DNA from: Tridacna crocea
Lineage: Eukaryota; Mollusca; Bivalvia; Cardiida; Cardiidae
Direction of reading: 5' to 3'
Assembly: GCA_943736015.1 (NCBI GenBank)
Contig: OX031065.1
Coordinates: forward strand, 40,872,427 to 40,936,426
Length of the DNA: 64,000 bases
Made by a program: the position numbers and the translations under genes. Position 1 is the first letter of the stretch; each line of letters opens with the position of its first letter. The notes beneath the pieces are model-generated. The model saw only the letters and a list, made by a program, of their open reading frames with translations. It did not search any database and had not been told where the DNA came from. Below, in pieces: positions 23,393-32,395 of the stretch.

Positions 23393-23986
23393 AATATTTA
23401 GTGGAGAATAATAAATATTTTCCATTTTCAAATCATAATCACTTGCTCTATCTAGGGCTATCTAGGGCTATGCTTCTGGTCTTGTTAGGAGATGCTGTAA
23501 TAGTTCTGTTCTCTGTATATGACACAGGCCTTCGATGCCTCATTGCTTTATCACGGAACACCAAAATTTTCATCTGTCCCATCACCCTATAGTGTTACTT
23601 AAAATAGCACCTTGGTATACGACCATTTTATAATGTTTTTTTTTTCCCCACATATTATCACACATGATACAAAGATGATGTGACAATGTGCTATTTCATG
23701 ACACAGTGTTCGGTGTTGGAGCAGTGAGAATTGCATTTCTCTGTAATAGACCAGTGCAGTTTTAGTAGGCCCAAGTCATACTAAAACTTTGAGATATTCT
23801 GACATCAAAGTCTGAAGATTTTCACTTAAGACTGAAGTAACTAGCAAATTGTAAATATGAAAATGGAGATCCATGCCAAAGGTGCAGATAAATATGGAAA
23901 AATTTCTTAGGATACGGTCCTTTTTCCATTCAAGTACATGTAGCACTGTTGCTTTGAATTAACCATATACCCCATAATCCCAAGTT

Positions 23987-24215
23987 TTAACCCATTACCA
24001 CAAAAAACCTACTTTTGATGACCCTGAGAAAGAAGCCTTTAGAAAACATGATGGGAAGAGGAGAAAAGACTGGTACAGAGCATTTTCTTCTTTTCCCACA
24101 ATATTTTCTATACTTCACAAAACAAATTTCAAATTTTAAGTCACTCTTATTTTGTTGTCTGCAAATGCTTTTGATTTGGACAAACCAAAGATTTTGTCAA
24201 TTGGTAATGAGTTAT
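23987..24215. mobile_element. TTAA hairpin MITE, opposite orientation
   Basis: TTAACCCATTACCACAAA at the left and TTGGTAATGAGTTAT at the right. Hairpin arms are degraded. A further fragment without a left end follows at about 24216-24350. Confidence 0.75.
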
Positions 24216-24428
24216 GGACATTGAAGAAAGCTTTTGACAACAATGGTGGAAAATGAGAACATGCAGGTAACAAGCATTTTCTAACATTTTTTTCTAGACT
24301 ATCAAAAACAAATTTCATCATTTGAGACAAAATGTTGTCTGCAAATGCTTTCAGTCAGGGCTTGTCTACATTTTTATAATGTTGTCAAAATGAAACATGC
24401 CTTGTGTACTTCTAAGGGCTTCTGCAGC

Positions 24429-24690
24429 TTAACCCATTACCACACAATCCCTAATTTTGATGCCCCTGAGAAAAAAGCCTTCTGAAAACACTGTGGGAAA
24501 AGGAGAAAATGCTGGTGACCAGTATTTTCTCCTTTTCCCACAGTGTTTTCTACCCTTCGCAGAACAAATTTCAATTTTTCAGTCACCTGAAAAATGCTGG
24601 TTATATTTTATCCTTTTCCCATGATGCTTTCAAAAGTTGTCATTATCAGGGTTGATAAGACTTAGGATTGTATAGAAAAAAGATAAAACA
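24429..24690. mobile_element. TTAA hairpin MITE, fused to a second half copy
   Basis: TTAACCCATTACCACACAAT at the left and a clear hairpin aaaatgctggtgaccagtatttt. From about 24590 a second MITE right half (ccttttcccatgatgctttc) is joined on. Confidence 0.7.
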
Positions 24691-24834
24691 TAACTTGTTA
24701 TGTTCTGAAACATGCTTGCAAATCCTGGTCAGTAATCAGCTGTCAGTAATGCCCAGGACTTAAGACAAGAGCTCGAATTCTTGAATTGCAAACTGATTGC
24801 AGAGGTCAGTTTTGAAATTGGTGCAAAGAGGTGA

Positions 24835-24957
24835 AGTTCTCTGGGCAGAAATTACTGGTTAGGTTATGAGCATTGCCTCCTTTCCACACAATGTTTTTGA
24901 AAGGACTTTATCTTGGGATTGACAAAGCTCGGGACTGTGTGGTAAAGGGATAAAGCA
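24835..24957. mobile_element. TTAA hairpin MITE, right half
   Basis: Hairpin remnant tactggttaggttatgagca and right end tgtgtggtaaagggataaag. It abuts the candidate exon at 24960-25033. Confidence 0.6.
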
Positions 24958-24959
24958 AG

Positions 24960-25033
24960 GAAAAACAAATTGTATATCTGCATCTGATGCTTTGCTTTTA
25001 CTTTCCAGCTGCCTCAGAAATGCTTCATTTGTC
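24960..25033 (-). CDS. Candidate exon 5 of unidentified minus-strand gene
   Basis: Unidentified. On the minus strand a pyrimidine-rich acceptor (tctttttgtttggatag) precedes a coding-like stretch reading TNEAFLRQLESKSKASDADI then QF, rich in charged and helical residues and free of stops. Its first base completes the split codon left by the exon at 27520-27555 (GC+G). The 3' boundary is unclear because a TTAA MITE starts within a few bases (~24957) and the only nearby donor-like GT is weak; the exon may be MITE-damaged or end at a GTTTTT site. Function unknown. Confidence 0.4.
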
Positions 25034-25181
25034 CTATCCAAACAAAAAGACAGATTTTTTTTTATTTTCAAAAAATGCTTAATTTTTTTCCTCAGAGACA
25101 ATTTTCAGATCCATCACAAACTATCAACAACATGTATAAATAAGACATAACTTGCTTGTTATAATGCATCAAGGAATTACA

Positions 25182-25418
25182 CTAACCCTATACCAAACAA
25201 TCCCTGGTTTTTAAGACCCTGAGACAGGCCTTTTGAAAACATTATGGGAAAAGGAGAAAATGCTGGTATCCAGCATTTTCTCCTTTTCACACAATGTTTT
25301 CTACCCTGTTGGATACAAATTTCAATTTTTGAGTTAGATTTATTTTGTCATCTGCAAATGCTTTCATTCTTGACCACTGGTCACCAGCCTAACATTTTGT
25401 CGTTTGGTAAAGAGTTAA
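25182..25418. mobile_element. TTAA hairpin MITE, full copy
   Basis: CTAACCCTATACCAAACAAT at the left and GTTTGGTAAAGAGTTAA at the right. Hairpin aaaatgctggtatccagcatttt. A short insertion (ccactggtcaccagc) interrupts the right arm. Confidence 0.85.
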
Positions 25419-25489
25419 ACCCCCTTTTCAACAACACTGTGCATGTATTACATAAAAGGCAACAACAGCGTTTCATAACCATGCCAACT

Positions 25490-25733
25490 TTAACTCTTTA
25501 CCTCACAAGAAAATTTTAGTCGGGTCCAAATTGAAAGCATTTGCAGACAACAAAATATTGGTGACTGAAAAATTGAAATTTGTTCTGGGAAGGGTAGGAA
25601 AAGGAGAAAATGCTGGTTACAAGCATTTTTGAAAATGCTGGTTATTTTCTCCTTATCCCACAATGTTTTCTAAAGGCTTCTTCCTCAGGGGCATCAAAAG
25701 TAGGGATTGTTACACACAGTGGTAATGGGTTAA
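25490..25733. mobile_element. TTAA hairpin MITE, full copy
   Basis: TTAACTCTTTACCTCACAAG at the left and GTGGTAATGGGTTAA at the right. The hairpin region is partly duplicated (aaaatgctggtta occurs twice). Confidence 0.85.
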
Positions 25734-25850
25734 AATGACCTACACTATTTAGTAATTGCTGATCTCTTTTCATCTGATTAATGTTTAGAATTTTCAGACT
25801 GTCCCTTTTCGTGTGATGGGTCACATATAATAAACAGTTTATTTTATCAG

Positions 25851-26219
25851 TTTACATGCTTTGAATTGTATCAAGGTCCTCCAAACAAAGAAGATGGCAA
25901 TGCCAGTCAGGGAAATCCAAGTACGGACCAATCAAATTCAAGCTCATCTGTGATTGGAGATACGTCCTTGGAAACTCCATCCATGTTGAGCACACCCTCA
26001 GCAAGTTCTGTAAGAGGGCCTGGTAATGAATATGCAACAAGCAATGATGAATATGCAACAGGTAGTGCTAGTAATGCAAATGGACTAACTGGTGAGGAAC
26101 AGTAAAAACTGAATGCTCTTTCAATGATTTTGCCACATATTGAAGAGTCAGTATTAATTGAAATTTTACAGCAAGTTGGATTTTCTGTAGATATGACAAT
26201 AACCCTTCTACAGGATTAA
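25851..26219 (+). pseudogene. Exon-like fragment with S/N/T-rich stretch and CUE-like segment
   Basis: A plausible acceptor (acagtttattttatcag, ending 25850) leads into an open frame from 25851. About 84 residues are rich in Ser/Asn/Thr with GNEYAT/NDEYAT repetition, ending GEEQ and a TAA at 26103-26105. The same frame then continues for 37 residues (KLNALSMILPHIEES to DMTITLLQD) before a second TAA at 26217-26219. The pattern LPhI..SVl...L...GfsVDmTIt.LL resembles the helical core of a CUE-type ubiquitin-binding domain; this is a resemblance seen by eye. CAG-TAA looks like a CAA-to-TAA change that cuts off the domain. Alternatively TAA is the true stop and the rest is 3' UTR. Degenerate tandem copies follow, so I favour a pseudogene or gene fragment. 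Confidence 0.5.
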
Positions 26220-26700
26220 CTTTTTGTCAGTTTTTATTCACTTGCCATGATATTTCCTCATATTGAAGAATCTGTGTCGATTGAAATTTTACAGCAAGTT
26301 GGATTTTCTGTAGATATGGCAAAAACCCCTTCAACAGGGTTAACTCTATCAGTTTTTATCCAACTGCCATGATGTTTCCTCATATTGAAGAATTTGTATT
26401 GACCCTGTACCATACAGTCCCGACTTATAACGACCCTGAGAAAGAGGCCTGAAAACATTGTAGGAAAAGGAGAAAATTCTGGCATCCAGCATTTTATCCT
26501 TTTCCCACAATTTTTCTACCCTATCAAGAAAAAATTGCACCTTTTCAGCCTCATTGACAATGTCGTCTGCAAATTCTTTCAATTTGGAATGGTCCACAAT
26601 TTTGTCGTTTGGTAAAGAGTTAATTGACATTATACAGCAAGTGGACTTTAAGGTACATATGGCAATAACCATTCTACACGGTTATTTATTTATCAGGGAA
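26130..26700 (+). repeat. Three ~122-bp tandem copies of the CUE-like segment
   Basis: Copies anchored by catattgaag at 26136, 26259 and 26381. Copy 2 keeps FPHIEESV and ILQQVGFSVDM in frame, then shifts. Copy 3 is split by a TTAA MITE (26399-26623) and resumes as ttgacattatacagcaagt, equivalent to IIQQVDFKVHMAITIL. Confidence 0.8.
26399..26623. mobile_element. TTAA hairpin MITE inserted in CUE-like copy 3
   Basis: Left TTGA (26399-26402, decayed TTAA) and right TTAA (26620-26623). The uninterrupted copy 1 reads gtattaattgaaatt, containing the TTAA target. This is an independent demonstration of the target site. Confidence 0.9.
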
Positions 26701-26704
26701 CAAA

Positions 26705-26951
26705 ATTTTAGAACCATCAAAATAGATAGCCTTTGCAGACAACTAAAGTAGACATGGTTCAAGTTGAAAGGACTTGCAGACTACAAATTAGAGATGGCTT
26801 AGATGGCAGAATTTGTCCTTGATAGAAGAGAACATATTGTGGGAAAAAGAGAAAATGCTGGTTACCAGCACTTTCTCCTTTTCTCACAATGTTTTCAAAA
26901 TGCATCTTTCTTAGGGTCGGTAAAAGTCGGGATTGTGTAATAAAGAATTAA
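26705..26951. mobile_element. TTAA hairpin MITE, degraded left end
   Basis: Good hairpin (aaaatgctggttaccagcact) and right end ataaagaattaacc; the left end is blurred by a duplication of the catggttcaagttgaaag region. Confidence 0.7.
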
Positions 26952-27136
26952 CCAAAGGAAAACAAGTTCATACATAACATAAAAACATGGATGCAGATTA
27001 TATTTCATTGAATAACTTGCTTACTTTAGACAGAATGATGTCACTCTATACAGAATGATGTCACCAATATATGGAATTACATAGATTTTACCACGCTTTG
27101 GTGGCACTGTATTTATAGTGCTGAATTCACTTGTCA

Positions 27137-27190
27137 CCAGAAAAATCTACCCTGTGGAGCGATACAGGCGCTCAAGCACCTCTAGTTAAA
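27137..27190 (+). repeat. Inverted copy of the 27965-28009 segment
   Basis: agaaaaatctaccctgtgg then agcgatacaggcgctcaagc matches the minus strand of 27960-28012 (agaaaaatcaggcctgtgg, agcatgacaggcactcaagc). Both contain the self-complementary aggcgctcaagc-type hairpin. Either a short mobile terminus or a duplicated exon start; it abuts the Helentron fragment below. Confidence 0.65.
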
Positions 27191-27356
27191 GAGGAGCTTC
27201 CAAAGAACATTCCAGCCAAGTTTGGTCCAAATTGGCCCAGTGTTTTAGGAGAAGTTGATGTTTAAAGAATTGTTGACAACGCACGACACATGACAGACGA
27301 TGGACTCTGGGTTATCCTAAAAGCTCCCCTAGAGCATGTTGTGCTCAGGTGATCTG
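27190..27356 (-). mobile_element. Helentron-like element, 5' fragment, minus strand
   Basis: Reverse complement of the head of the 19596 family: tcacctgagcacaac at the right edge, then gctcccc, ttgttgacgacg-like and aacatcaacttctcctaa. Truncated after about 165 bp. 26952-27136 shows no gene. Confidence 0.7.
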
Positions 27357-27519
27357 AAAAATGCAGCACACTTGAAAAATGACTGAACTTGTTTTATTTC
27401 ATATTAGATCTGCTTCAAAATCATTCCTTTGATTTAAAATGATATTGTCAAAAGTAATCCTCATCATACACATATATACAAATGTTTTTGGAAAAGTGAT
27501 TCAACTCTCTGTTTCTTAC

Positions 27520-27555
27520 GCTTTCCGGTATTCCGCAGGCATTTTACCCATGTTG
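27520..27555 (-). CDS. Candidate exon 4 (36 nt) of unidentified minus-strand gene
   Basis: The acceptor is strong (cattcttcttctttcag) and the donor is GTAAGA after AAAGC. The microexon encodes NMGKMPAEYRK with split codons on both sides. Starting phase 2 and ending phase 2 fit the exon at 27907-28009 (which leaves GG) and the exon at 24960-25033 (which supplies G). Identity unknown. A short exon alone is weak evidence; the phase agreement is what raises it. Confidence 0.4.
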
Positions 27556-27906
27556 CTGAAAGAAGAAGAATGCATCAGATACGTTAAATTAAAAACAAAC
27601 TGTTTCAGGTTTCATGGATATTTTACAATTTGATCAACAAATATTGGTTAAACTGTAGGGTATATATCTGTGTTAGAAAGAAGTACAGGGAAAAACATAG
27701 TATATGTGAATAACAACAATGATCTTTGTATAGAGCCTTTCGGAATCAGATATGTTAAATTTATGCATCAGATATGTTAAATATCTTTCAAATATTCCTA
27801 TTTTGGCATACTCTATTTTATCACATTCAAGCGGGTTTAATATAGCAAAAGCAATTACTAAACAAAGACAACAGATGCTAATCATTGAAAAAAATTCTCA
27901 ACTCAC

Positions 27907-28009
27907 CCCCTTTTCATGCAGGAGCAGCAACTGTACATTATTTTCAACCCAACATGGCAGTAAACTAGAGGCGCTTGAGTGCCTGTCATGCTCCACAGGC
28001 CTGATTTTT
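27907..28009 (-). CDS. Candidate exon 3 of unidentified minus-strand gene, partly repeat-derived
   Basis: Acceptor ctctgcactgttacag and strong donor GGGG|GTGAGTTG. In the frame set by exon 2 (1 nt carried in) it is open for 33 codons (EKSGLWSMTGTQAPL..., then a Cys-rich end with SCCSCMKR) and leaves 2 nt, matching exon 4. A second frame (KIRPVEHDRHSSASSLLP...) is also open. Its first ~45 nt recur in inverted orientation at 27137-27187, so this may be an exonised repeat, or the exon may be false. Confidence 0.35.
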
Positions 28010-28059
28010 CTGTAACAGTGCAGAGAAGTTTTTAACAATTACCATTCATTCCTGCATTT

Positions 28060-28255
28060 TAGCTCAATGAAGAAAAAAAGCTATGAAAAACATTGTGAGA
28101 AAAGAAGAAAGTAATGGTAACCAGCATCTTAGTTTTCCACAATAATTTCTACCCTTTTTGATACAAGTTTTACTAATTTGAGGACACATTATGTTGTCTG
28201 CAACATCTTTCAATTATGACCAGTTATAAAATTTTGTCTTCTGGTTATAGTTAAA
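28060..28255. mobile_element. TTAA hairpin MITE, degraded
   Basis: Central part gtgagaaaagaagaaag, taatggtaaccagcatctta, then gttgtctgcaacatcttt and a right end cttctggttatagttaa. The left end is lost. Confidence 0.6.
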
Positions 28256-28429
28256 GAGGGTCTTGTCACAAACCATTTTGGGTGGGGAAACATCAAAATA
28301 TAGAAAATATGTATTGTATCAATTGTTTTATTGCAGTTGCAGGATCAGTTTGATAGGATAACAAATGCCTTATCACAACCGTAAAGCCCTATCCCACTTT
28401 GTACAAGGTAACTAGAATTAATAACCCTT

Positions 28430-29022
28430 CTGTCCACTTTCCACTTAGTCACCAATAGGTCAAGAAACCCCTCTCATATTCTCCCCCCCCGCCACTCGTG
28501 CCTTTGGCACTTGCTTCAAGCCTTTGGCACTCATGCTGAGCCTTCTACTTTCTCATTTGAGCCTGCTACTTCAAATCTTTCTGAGAACTCTGCTCCTGGT
28601 AGAGGCCCACTAGATAAAACTATATGCAAAATTTGGTAGCCCTACCCTTATGGCTAGGTACAAGTAGATTTTTGAAAAATTTCCTATACAAGCCTGTGTA
28701 AAACTTATGACCCCCAGGACAGAAGGCTTTAATTTGGGCACATTTAGTAGACAACCACTTGATAAAGCTAGATGCAAAACTGAGTAGCCCTAGGCCTTAT
28801 GGCTAGGTACCAGAAGGATTTTAAAGTTTTCCCTATATAGGTCCATATAAAACTTGTGACCCCTGGGGTGGGGCCAAATTTGACCCCTGGGCTATCATTT
28901 CAAGTAGTTGCAGAGAAAGAGATGTTTAAAATAAAAGTTAACGAAAGCATGGACGCATGGACAGACACATAACAGACACCAGGCCATGACATAAGCCTGC
29001 TGGCCTTCGGCCTGTGGAGCTA
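28430..29022 (-). mobile_element. Helentron-like element, minus strand
   Basis: The head, read on the minus strand from 29022, is agctccacaggccgaaggcc then ggcttatgtcatggcctggt, the same family as 13140. Two internal units (about 28600-28730 and 28745-28870) share gataaa.cta.atgcaaaa, tagccctacccttatggcta and gacccc. The distal end is not resolved. 28256-28429 shows no gene. Confidence 0.6.
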
Positions 29023-29075
29023 AAAAGGCTGCTTGCAAATGTGAAAGTAAATATTTCATATATAGAAAAACAGAC

Positions 29076-29238
29076 CTGAACTAGGTATAGTGGGTTTATC
29101 CACAATTCTAATTTGTCTCTCTGGAATTATGGATTCTCCCATTTCATTGTCAATATCTTCTGGTAACTCTGATACGCCCTCCCACTCTTCTTGTGGACTT
29201 CGAGGAAAATACAGTGGTAATATTTTTTTATATGCATC
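29076..29238 (-). CDS. Candidate exon 2 of unidentified minus-strand gene
   Basis: The strongest single host-gene candidate. A textbook acceptor (tttgcttttctctgcag) precedes 54 uninterrupted codons: DAYKKILPLYFPRSPQEEWE, then a Glu/Asp-rich stretch (SELPEDIDNEMGES) and IIPERQIRIVDKPTIPSS. It ends with a G at a GTCTGT donor. Codon usage is more even than the surrounding AT-rich DNA. It starts in phase 0, as required by exon 1 (ATG ACG GAG | gt), giving an N-terminus MTE-DAYKK. I do not recognise the family; the acidic, proline-containing segment suggests a soluble protein. Confidence 0.55.
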
Positions 29239-29477
29239 CTGCAGAGAAAAGCAAATTATTGAACATGTGGAATGAAGAAATATGTTTGAAATTCAAAAGC
29301 TACTCCATGAATCATGGATTCATAAAGTTAATGTTTATAATAAATCTGTTACTTCATAAACAAAACAACTTCACATCTTTATTTGGTTTATGATAAACCT
29401 ATTACTTCATAAGTTAAACAACTTCACATCTTTATAAAAATTTTCACATAAGAAGCTTACAGAAATTTACTTAATCC

Positions 29478-29681
29478 TTAACTCTTTTCCAAACGACAAT
29501 ATTACAGACTAGTCCAAATTGAAAGCATTTGCAGACAACAAGATTAATCTGACTCAAAGTTTGAAATTTATTTTTGGGAAGGGTATGCTGGTTACCAGCA
29601 TTTTCTCCTTTTCTTAAAATGTTTTCAAAAGGTTTCTTTCCAAAGATCGTTAAAAGTCAGGATAGTGTGGTAAAGACTTGA
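29478..29681. mobile_element. TTAA hairpin MITE, full-length ends
   Basis: TTAACTCTTTTCCAAACGAC at the left and GTGGTAAAGACTTGA at the right. The left hairpin arm is deleted; atgctggttaccagcat remains. Confidence 0.8.
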
Positions 29682-29701
29682 CCCAACAACATTATTATTT
29701 C

Positions 29702-29879
29702 ATAATTCCTTTCCCAAATGACAAATTTTAGACTCTTTCAAACTGAAAGAGTTTGCAGACCACAATTTCAAATTTGATAAAAATGGCCGTTACGGGCAAT
29801 TTCTCCTTTTCAAACAGTGTTTTCAAAAGACTTGTGCTACAGACACATAAAAACCAGGGCTCGTTTGGGAGAGGGTTAA
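29702..29879. mobile_element. TTAA hairpin MITE, internally deleted
   Basis: attcctttcccaaatgac at the left and gtttgggagagggttaa at the right. The left half of the hairpin is missing. Degraded relatives continue to about 30300, including a right end ggtaaagagtcaaagggtta. Confidence 0.65.
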
Positions 29880-30375
29880 AAGGTTTTTGAAATCATTGTA
29901 GGAAAAGAATGAAATGCTACTTTCCTACTACATTTTCTGATATTTAAAATAGATATCCCATCATTTCAGCTTCATGGCAAGCTCGGCTCACATAATGGAT
30001 TAATGGAATTTGTCCTTTACATGTAAAAACCATTGTAGTAAAATGAGAAAAAGCTGGTCATAAGCATTTTTTCTCCTTTTCCCATCATGTTCTCAAGTTT
30101 TTTTCTTCCGGGTTGTGAGAAGATGGAATTGTTCATCAACCCTTTACCAAACAATTCCTTTTTACCACACATAGGAAAAACCCTCTGAAAAGATTGTGAA
30201 ACAAGGAGAAAAATGCAGGTAACCAGTCATGTTTATTTTGTCATCTGCATATTGTTTCAATTCGGACAAGTCTAAAAATGTAGTCATTTGGTAAAGAGTC
30301 AAAGGGTTAACTAAGCATCCGTGGGGGTCAATTCTATTCACAGATCCAGCATCAAGGCTAGTACCTGGCAGATTT

Positions 30376-30608
30376 TTAACCCTTTTCCAAACAAGCCCTG
30401 GTTCTTATGTGTCTGCAGTAAAAGTCTTTGAAAACACTGTGGGAAAAGGAGAAATTGCTTGTAACAAGCAATTTCTCCTTTTCCCACAGTGTTTTTTTTT
30501 TTTACCCTTTTTGAGAACTTTCTGCCATTTTCTCCAAATCTAAAATTGTCGTCTGCAAACTCTTTCGGTTTGAAAGGGTCCAAAATTTGTTGTTTGGGAA
30601 AGGGTTAA
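30376..30608. mobile_element. TTAA hairpin MITE, alternative stem
   Basis: TTAACCCTTTTCCAAACAAG at the left and GTTTGGGAAAGGGTTAA at the right. The hairpin uses a different but still self-complementary core (gaaattgcttgtaacaagcaatttc) instead of aaaatgctggtaaccagcatttt. Confidence 0.88.
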
Positions 30609-30726
30609 TGCAATCAATTGCTCTATTACTTGATCCCTAAAAAATCTACCAAGCATCACACGTGTGATGTCCAACAAATCAAAATGAAAACTGCAGCTGC
30701 ACAGGTTCAAATTGATAGAGGCTTAC

Positions 30727-30956
30727 ATTATACCATTACCAAATGACAATATTTTAGACTGGTCCAAATTGAAAGCATTTACAGATGACAAAATAAAAGT
30801 AACTGAATATTTGAAATTTGTTTTGTGAAGGGTAGGAAACATTGTGGGGAAAGGAGAAAATGCTGGTAACCAGCATTTTCTCCTTTTCCCACACTGTTTT
30901 CTAAAAGCTTCTTTCTCAGGGGCATCAAAGGTAGGGATTGTGTGGTATTGGGTTAA
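30727..30956. mobile_element. TTAA hairpin MITE, full copy
   Basis: ttataccattaccaaatgac at the left and GTGGTATTGGGTTAA at the right. Long hairpin gggaaaggagaaaatgctgg / ccagcattttctccttttcc. Shares its right TTAA (30953-30956) with the next copy. Confidence 0.88.
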
Positions 30957-31264
30957 CCCTTTCCCAAATGACAAATTTTAGACTGTCCCAAACTCAAAGT
31001 GTTTGCAGATGACAATCTTGAATTTAATGAGAATGGCAGAAAGTTTTCCGATAGGCTAGAAAACACTGTGGGAAAAGGAGAAATTGCTCAATCCAAGCAA
31101 TTTCTCCTTTTCCCAAAGTGTTTTCTAAAGACTTGTACTGTTTAAAAAAAAGTTTTCTACCTTATAAAAGGAAAATCGAGTCATTTGAGCCATTATGAAA
31201 TTGTTGTTTGCAAATGCTTTCAATTTGGATAGTTCGGAAATTTTACCTTGTGCTAAAGGGTTAA
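30953..31264. mobile_element. TTAA hairpin MITE, back-to-back copy with extra sequence
   Basis: Begins at the shared TTAA (CCCTTTCCCAAATGAC), carries the alternative stem (gaaattgctcaatccaagcaatttc) and ends ttgtgctaaagggttaa at 31264. About 80 bp longer than the family norm near 31140. Confidence 0.8.
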
Positions 31265-31746
31265 AAACAGTGTAAAATAATCAAAATAGAAGAATTCACG
31301 TGCTAGGATCAAAAGGAACAGGTTTTTTGTTGTGTCTGTGATTGTTATCCTGTACATGATTGTCTGGGACTATACTTCCAACTGAACCGAACCTAGTATA
31401 AAAGATAGAATAATCGAGGTTCACTCAAAGCCAAGTTTGTCACTCGTCATTAACAATGACTAAATATGTGAGAACTTCAGTGGAAATGTTAAGATCTGCC
31501 TGTAGTACTATCATTTTTGTGTAGTAAAGGGTTAGTTCAAAGACATTTCTTCTTCCATGTGTATACAACTGATTGTATTAGAGTTTAACGACTTTTGGTA
31601 TAAATGTTTACGCGCATCCATACTGCGCATGTGTATTTCTCACAGAAAGTAAAACTATCAGCACTATTATGTATTTTTCGCACATATGGTAATAGTAACA
31701 GCGGACCGAACATTCTACGGATAGTATTAGCACGGTTGCAGTAGCC

Positions 31747-32118
31747 ATGGTATTCTATGGTCGAAATAAAAAGGGGATGTTTTCATCAAAACGAATGCTT
31801 ATTTGTCGTGGAAACAGAAAATTTTTTACGCAATGTCAGCCATCCAACGCTGAAAATGATACAGCTTCTGACGTTTTCCTGGCACTGGCAGGCCAGTTGT
31901 CATGCCATCCTTTCAGAATGAAGGTGATAGCATCAAAACTGGCCTGCCAGTGTAAGGATGATATGACTGGTAAAGAACTAGCTGGAAAAAAGTCCAGTTA
32001 CACAGCAAACAATGAAACAGGCGGAAAATTGAAGCCGTTGAAGTATACATATTTCTGGAAGTATGGCTATTTCCTCTTTGAAAAATACCGTGGAAAAAGG
32101 AGAAATTTCTTCTACTGA
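31747..32118 (+). CDS. Unassigned 123-codon ORF with internal 16-bp inverted repeat
   Basis: ATG at 31747 in a good context (gtagccATGG), no recognisable domain, Lys/Ser/Cys-rich. Its centre contains cactggcaggccagtt (31883-31898) and its exact complement (31937-31952), and its last ~45 nt are MITE-like (gtggaaaaaggagaaatttc). It could be a first coding exon of a plus-strand gene, a fossil inverted-repeat element or chance. No downstream exon is evident. Confidence 0.22.
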   Translation: MVFYGRNKKGMFSSKRMLICRGNRKFFTQCQPSNAENDTASDVFLALAGQLSCHPFRMKVIASKLACQCKDDMTGKELAGKKSSYTANNETGGKLKPLKYTYFWKYGYFLFEKYRGKRRNFFY

Positions 32119-32395
32119 ATATTTTTTCCTTTTTCCATCATGTCTGCCGAGCTTTTATCCCATTTTTTCCAGAGAATTTCTTTTTTTGCATTTCTATGAG
32201 CCGTAATCATGTATGCAAATTTATAATAATAAAAAATGTAGATAATGAAGGGTTTGAAATGAATTTGAGGTATATAGGGTATGTTCATTTTTTGAAGGAG
32301 TATAGGATCCAAAATTAATGTGGGAAAAGGAGAAATCGCTTTTAATGAGCATGAGCAATTTCTTCTTTCCCACTATGTCTGCTGAGCTTTTATTA
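32085..32395. mobile_element. Two hairpin MITE remnants in tandem
   Basis: Remnants at 32085-32160 and 32318-32395 share aaaaggagaaat, a pyrimidine right arm and the unusual tail tgtctgc.gagcttttat, which is not found in other copies. They are probably one duplicated fragment. Confidence 0.55.

Noticed and set aside
30654-30669. 16-bp perfect palindrome catcacacgtgtgatg, a possible E-box-like regulatory site
   Set aside because: Isolated, short, and not near a supported promoter.
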